DNA of 17,153 bases, from the NCBI GenBank assembly GCA_027318585.1, contig DAHVOW010000030.1, positions 1 through 17,153 of the forward strand, read 5' to 3'. Made by a program: the position numbers and the translations under genes. Numbering within the stretch: the stretch's first letter is position 1; the number at the start of each line of letters is the position of its first letter. Under the pieces are notes generated by a model. The model had not been told where the DNA came from and searched no databases. It was given only the letters and a program-made list of their open reading frames with translations. Origin of the DNA: Methanobacteriaceae archaeon. Lineage in GTDB: Archaea; Methanobacteriota; Methanobacteria; Methanobacteriales; Methanobacteriaceae. This document shows, piece after piece, positions 14,026 through 17,153 of this stretch.

Positions 14026-14808
14026 ATGAAGGACGAGGACATCAAAAAATACGTGAAAGAACGTTACGGTAATATCGCTGCTAGCCAGACTTCCTGTTCC
14101 TGCTGTGGTGAGGATACCACCGAACAGGCCATGAAGATAGGTTACACTGCAGAAGAACTGAAAAAACTACCAGAAGATGCTATTCTAGGACTGGGCTGCG
14201 GGAACCCCACAGCCCTGGCCGAGTTAAAAGAGGGAGAAGTGGTGCTGGATCTGGGCTCCGGTGCCGGGATCGATGTATTCCTGGCCTCCCCCCGGGTGGG
14301 CAAAACCGGGAAGGTCATGGGCCTGGACATGACTCCGGAGATGGTGGAGAAGGCCAACCAGATCGCTAAAGAGGGTGGCTACACCAACGTGGAATTCCAT
14401 CTGGGGGAGATCGAAGATATGCCCCTGGAGGATGAGAGTGTGGATGTTATCATCAGCAACTGTGTCATCAACCTCACCACCGACAAATTAAAAGCCTTCC
14501 AGGAGGCCTTCCGGGTCTTAAAACCCCGGGGTAGGATGATAATCTCTGACCTGGTAACAGAGGGAGAGCTGGACCCTGAAATAAAGAAAAGTTTCGCAGC
14601 CTGGTCGGAGTGTATCGCCGGGGCACTGGAAAAACAGGAATACCTGAACACTATCTTCTTAGCCGGCTTTGAAATGCTGGAGATAGTCACTGAGACCGAC
14701 TTCCAAGAACCCAACATAGACTCGCGATTGGACGGAAAAATAAAAAGCGTGCAGATTAAGGCACTTAAAGGCTGTGGGTCATGTCCTGGGACCAGTTGCT
14801 CTATTTAA
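14026..14808 (+). CDS. arsM: Arsenite S-adenosylmethyltransferase
   Basis: ArsM methylates As(III) with SAM to mono-, di- and trimethyl arsenicals, some volatile. The 260 residues have motif I VVLDLGSGAGIDVFLAS, GLDMTPEMVEKA, and the conserved arsenic-binding cysteines Cys58 (GLGCGNP), Cys146 (ISNCVINL) and Cys196 (SECIAGAL). An N-terminal CSCCGED (Cys24, Cys26, Cys27) supplies a further cysteine group, and the C-terminus ends KGCGSCPGTSCSI, three more cysteines common in methanogen and bacterial members. Its start follows TAGG and AGGATG leader sequences. It leads an operon with arsR 10 bases downstream, under the dyad just upstream. A related arsenite methyltransferase of different product range cannot be excluded. 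Confidence 0.95.
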   Translation: MKDEDIKKYVKERYGNIAASQTSCSCCGEDTTEQAMKIGYTAEELKKLPEDAILGLGCGNPTALAELKEGEVVLDLGSGAGIDVFLASPRVGKTGKVMGLDMTPEMVEKANQIAKEGGYTNVEFHLGEIEDMPLEDESVDVIISNCVINLTTDKLKAFQEAFRVLKPRGRMIISDLVTEGELDPEIKKSFAAWSECIAGALEKQEYLNTIFLAGFEMLEIVTETDFQEPNIDSRLDGKIKSVQIKALKGCGSCPGTSCSI

Positions 14809-14818
14809 GGATGAGAAT

Positions 14819-15166
14819 ATGAAGTGCAACGAGGATAAATGTCGACCAGACCAGGAGCAGGTCGACAATATAAACCGGTTAGTGAATAACCTGCCAGTTG
14901 ATGCGGACCTCTATCAGGACGCTGAACATATAAAGGCACTCTCCGATGTCACCCGGCTGAAGATCGTCCACCTGCTCCGAGAAGGAGAGCTGTGTGTCTG
15001 TGAGATCATGTATGCCCTGGATAAACCCCAGTCCACAGTGTCCCATCACCTGAATGTTCTAAAAAATGCCGGGTTTATAACGTGGAGGAAGGAGGGGATC
15101 TGGACCCATTACCAGCTTTCCAATCCCCAGATACTGGATAACATTGAAAAATTAACCAAATCTTAA
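14819..15166 (+). CDS. arsR: ArsR-family metalloregulator
   Basis: A 115-residue winged-helix repressor of the ArsR/SmtB family. ELCVCEIMYALDKPQSTVSHHLNVLKNAG holds the Cys59-x-Cys61 pair, the arsenite site of the E. coli type ArsR at the start of the recognition helices, followed by the DNA-reading STVSHHL and the wing RKEGIWTHYQL. Metal binding would release the protein from DNA. Two extra N-terminal cysteines (Cys3, Cys8) may supply a further ligand. The ATG at 14819 is chosen because AAGGATGAG precedes it; an upstream in-frame ATG at 14774 lies inside arsM. It is placed between arsM and the Cys-rich reductase, and probably controls the whole cluster through the dyad at 13987-14018. Confidence 0.94.
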   Translation: MKCNEDKCRPDQEQVDNINRLVNNLPVDADLYQDAEHIKALSDVTRLKIVHLLREGELCVCEIMYALDKPQSTVSHHLNVLKNAGFITWRKEGIWTHYQLSNPQILDNIEKLTKS

Positions 15167-15184
15167 ATAAAGAGGCAAAGTAAT

Positions 15185-16279
15185 ATGGAAGATGAAAAAT
15201 GTGGCTGTGGCGGTGAAGAAACTGTAAAAAGGCCACTTGAAGATGATACGGAGGAGAATAGTGAATGTTGCGGGCCTCCACAGGGTAGGGGTGTGGATTG
15301 TGGTGATGAAGCTTCTCCTGAAGATCTGGGCTGCTGTGAAGGACCAGTTGAGGTTAAGATGGGCTGTTGCAGTGCATCTGAACCAACTAAGAAAGATATG
15401 GCTGGTGGTAAAGAAACACTCCTGGCAGCTGGTGGTTGTTGTACTGAAGATGGGCCACAGGAAGATGGTTGTTGTAGTGAGGCTGGGCCACAGGAAGATG
15501 CCGGATGTGGTTGTGGTTGTGGAGGGGATTTCCCTGATGAGTCCCTAATAAATAACCCGGTAAAGCCAGAGTCCATTGCTGACCCTGATTTTTTTGACCA
15601 ACTGGAACAATACGCTCAGTTAATGGGCATAGTGCAGATAGGGTACACCCATGTCACATCTGAACTGGTTAACAGTAAAGAACATCCCCAGTACCTTCAC
15701 GCCATAGTGTTAACCTACCAGATGGGCCAGGACATTATCGAAACCCCACCGGGTCCTGAGGCCCAGGAACTTAACAACGCCACCTACACCAAGCTGGGAC
15801 GCATAAACTACGCCCTCTCTGATTTTATAAGGTCCAGGGGCTTCGCCACCCAGGTAGCCCACCCCTATGGTGGTCTTTTAAACTTCTCCCCCCTGGGACA
15901 GAAGGCAGGTTTAGGGTGGATAGGGCAGAGCGGTCTTTTAATATCACCGGAACTGGGACCCAGAATGAAGATCTCGGCTATTTTAACTAGCATCGAAAAT
16001 CTGCCCCTCAAAGAACCGGAGGACTATTCCTGGATACCGGACTACTGTGCAGTGTGCGGTAAATGCATCAAGGCCTGCCCGGAAGAGGCTATGGTGGAAA
16101 AAGAGTCTTGCTGTGGTATGGAACTAGAATTTATAGAGTCCCGGTGTATTGGCTGCAGCCAGGGATGCACCTATTGTATCGAAGAATGTCCCTTCGACAA
16201 GAAAGGATACCAGCCAGTGAAAATCAAGTTCGACAAGATGAACGTCAAACTAGCCGAAAAAAGAAGTAAAGATAACTGA
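15185..16279 (+). CDS. QueG-like 2x[4Fe-4S] protein with Cys-rich N-terminal extension
   Basis: The 364-residue protein has two parts. Residues 1-115 are low-complexity, acidic, and hold 16 cysteines, mostly as CC pairs (28-29, 50-51, 61-62, 85-86, 96-97) and a CGCGC stretch (108-112). Residues about 130-364 resemble the COG1600 family of epoxyqueuosine reductase QueG and reductive dehalogenases: HPYGGLLNFSPLGQKAGLGWIG and GLLISPELGPRMKISAILT, then CAVCGKCIKACP (Cys288, 291, 294, 298) and a second cluster around Cys321, 324, 328, 331 and 335 (CIGCSQGCTYCIEECP). The extension looks like a thiol-rich metal trap. In this operon a role in arsenic reduction, demethylation or sequestration is plausible, but it could be a plain redox partner. 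The RBS is GAGG 10 bases upstream, and the gap to arsR is 18 bases. Confidence 0.8.
   Translation: MEDEKCGCGGEETVKRPLEDDTEENSECCGPPQGRGVDCGDEASPEDLGCCEGPVEVKMGCCSASEPTKKDMAGGKETLLAAGGCCTEDGPQEDGCCSEAGPQEDAGCGCGCGGDFPDESLINNPVKPESIADPDFFDQLEQYAQLMGIVQIGYTHVTSELVNSKEHPQYLHAIVLTYQMGQDIIETPPGPEAQELNNATYTKLGRINYALSDFIRSRGFATQVAHPYGGLLNFSPLGQKAGLGWIGQSGLLISPELGPRMKISAILTSIENLPLKEPEDYSWIPDYCAVCGKCIKACPEEAMVEKESCCGMELEFIESRCIGCSQGCTYCIEECPFDKKGYQPVKIKFDKMNVKLAEKRSKDN
15434..15499. repeat. 33-base tandem repeat coding an 11-residue Cys repeat
   Basis: Units at 15434-15466 and 15467-15499 differ at only four bases and encode GCCTEDGPQED and GCCSEAGPQED. They are part of the cysteine-rich extension, and the shared GGGCCACAGGAAGAT shows a recent duplication. 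Codon choice (GGT, TGT) is unlike the GC-rich neighbours. Confidence 0.85.
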
Positions 16280-16310
16280 ATTAACTTAATAAATTAGGGG
16301 AGATATGAAT

Positions 16311-16697
16311 ATGACTAAGAAGAAGATGGCCCTGGCGGCCTGCAGTGGCATGAGCCCGGTGGGCCTGGTGAGCCGGGTGGCCGCTGCTGATACCAGGGAA
16401 GAGAACGAGAACGTAATATCCATCTGCATGGGAGCCACCTCTGCTGACCGGGAGGGATTCCGGGGACTCATCAAGAAGTACCCCATCATCGCCATCAACG
16501 GCTGCGAGGGAGAATGTGTCAACCAGATCCTGGCCCAGCGGGACGTGAAACCAGTTAAGACCATCAACGTACTGCAGGAGTTGAATAAACAGGATCTTAA
16601 ACCCACCGATGTATCCCGCCTGGATGAGGAGGGTGAAAGGTGTGTCCAATTTATTAAAGAGAAAGTAAAAAAGTCTATTGATGACTTAAAAGATTAA
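16311..16697 (+). CDS. DGC-domain putative zinc-binding protein
   Basis: The 128-residue protein matches the DGC (putative zinc-binding) family: ALAACSGMSPVGLVSRVAA at the N-terminus, then SICMGATSAD, and IIAINGCEGECVNQIL in the place of the name-giving DGC motif. Cysteines Cys11, Cys39, Cys65 and Cys69 are the conserved set and could bind a metal or metalloid. Its biochemical role is not known; such proteins often sit near metal and redox genes. The ATG at 16311 is chosen because GGGGAG is 8 bases upstream; the ATG at 16305 is only 2 bases from it. The gene follows the QueG-like gene by 31 bases and precedes the ABC ATPase by four, so it probably belongs to the arsenic transcript. Confidence 0.85.
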   Translation: MTKKKMALAACSGMSPVGLVSRVAAADTREENENVISICMGATSADREGFRGLIKKYPIIAINGCEGECVNQILAQRDVKPVKTINVLQELNKQDLKPTDVSRLDEEGERCVQFIKEKVKKSIDDLKD

Positions 16698-16701
16698 ATT
16701 T

Positions 16702-17153
16702 ATGAAAAACATGCTGAAATACATCGTAGAAGTCCAGAACCTGGCCAAGGGTTATAATCACATCAAAGCCGTGGATGGGATAAACTTTAAAGTTAGGAAA
16801 GGGGAGATATTTGGATTTCTGGGCCCTAACGGGGCGGGGAAGACCACCACACTCCGCATGCTGACGGGTATCATCAAACCCGACCAGGGTACAGCCAGTA
16901 TAATGGGACACGACATTCAGAAGGAACCTTTATTGGCCAAGGAACACCTGGGTGTGGTACCGGAAACTGCCAATGCCTACGTGGACCTGACTGCCGGGCA
17001 GAACTTGAGGTTAATGGCCGGACTCTATGGGGTACCCTCGGATATTGCGGAGGAAAGGGCTGGAGATCTTTTAAGAGAATTTGGACTCTACGAGCGCAGG
17101 GATGATAAGGTCAAGGGCTTCTCCAAGGGCATGAAACAGAGGCTGGTCCTGGC
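16702..17153 (+). CDS. ABC transporter ATP-binding protein, 3' part beyond window edge
   Basis: The first 150 codons of an ABC ATPase are visible. Seen: VQNLAKGYNHIKAVDGINF, the Walker A GPNGAGKTTTLRML, PDQGTASIMGHDI, VPETANAYVDLTAGQNL in the Q-loop region with Glu in place of the usual Gln, and GFSKGMKQRL, the ABC signature. This layout is typical of ABC-2 type exporters (NatA/CcmA-like). The permease would lie beyond the edge. The start is uncertain: ATG 16702 has only a weak A-rich leader, and a second ATG is at 16711. The four-base gap to the DGC gene suggests cotranscription, so an exporter for arsenicals or another toxic compound is possible. Confidence 0.9.
   Translation, partial: MKNMLKYIVEVQNLAKGYNHIKAVDGINFKVRKGEIFGFLGPNGAGKTTTLRMLTGIIKPDQGTASIMGHDIQKEPLLAKEHLGVVPETANAYVDLTAGQNLRLMAGLYGVPSDIAEERAGDLLREFGLYERRDDKVKGFSKGMKQRLVL

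Noticed and set aside
14774..14818. Upstream ATG extending ArsR by 15 residues
   Set aside because: It would overlap arsM and has no ribosome site, while AAGGATGAG precedes the ATG at 14819.
15163..15576. 137-codon minus-strand frame rich in Pro, Gln and Ser
   Set aside because: It is the antisense of the Cys-rich repeats; the plus frame has a ribosome site, operon spacing and iron-sulfur motifs.

Overview
The window looks like chromosomal DNA of a methanogenic archaeon, most likely of the order Methanobacteriales. The grounds are an archaeosine-type tRNA transglycosylase (TgtA) directly followed by archaeal NAC, GGAGG/AGGTGAT-type ribosome binding sites, A/T-rich intergenic regions with TATA-like boxes, TTG and GTG starts, an iron-sulfur flavoprotein of the Isf type, and DGC-type and QueG-like iron-sulfur proteins. 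Genus is not resolved. No rRNA, tRNA, insertion sequence or CRISPR array was seen.

Layout. (1) Positions 1-2057, minus strand: an Isf-type flavoprotein followed by two family-2 glycosyltransferases, the last cut by the window edge. (2) 2205-3398, plus: a divergently transcribed MnmC/DUF752-type tRNA methyltransferase with an unusual C-terminal cysteine cluster. (3) 3399-3752: an A/T-rich gap with degenerate repeats. (4) 3753-11621, plus: a close-packed run of tgtA, NAC, a calcineurin-like phosphoesterase, a Regnase-type NYN ribonuclease with a duplicated C-terminal module, a membrane-anchored protein with two cyclase/GTP-cyclohydrolase-III-like palm domains, a small Thr/Asn-rich anchored protein, argJ, and an rmlD-type reductase ending at a hairpin terminator. 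(5) 11712-11954, minus: a small unknown gene. (6) 12137-13018, plus: argB. (7) 13097-13849, minus: a class I methyltransferase. (8) 14026 to the right edge, plus: an arsenic-type cluster of arsM, arsR, a QueG-like ferredoxin protein with a 16-cysteine N-terminal extension, a DGC-domain protein, and the start of an ABC transporter ATPase.

How the genes fit. tgtA, NAC and the MnmC-like gene concern tRNA modification and nascent chains; argJ and argB are arginine biosynthesis; the glycosyltransferases and the RmlD-like reductase suggest surface glycans. Two places look least described. One is the abutting phosphoesterase / NYN RNase / tandem-palm trio (6095-9101), which has the parts of a nucleotide-signal or RNA-turnover module. 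The other is the arsenic cluster, where an ArsR with a Cys-x-Cys sensor motif sits between ArsM and a metal-binding-looking cysteine-rich reductase, downstream of a dyad at the expected transcription start.
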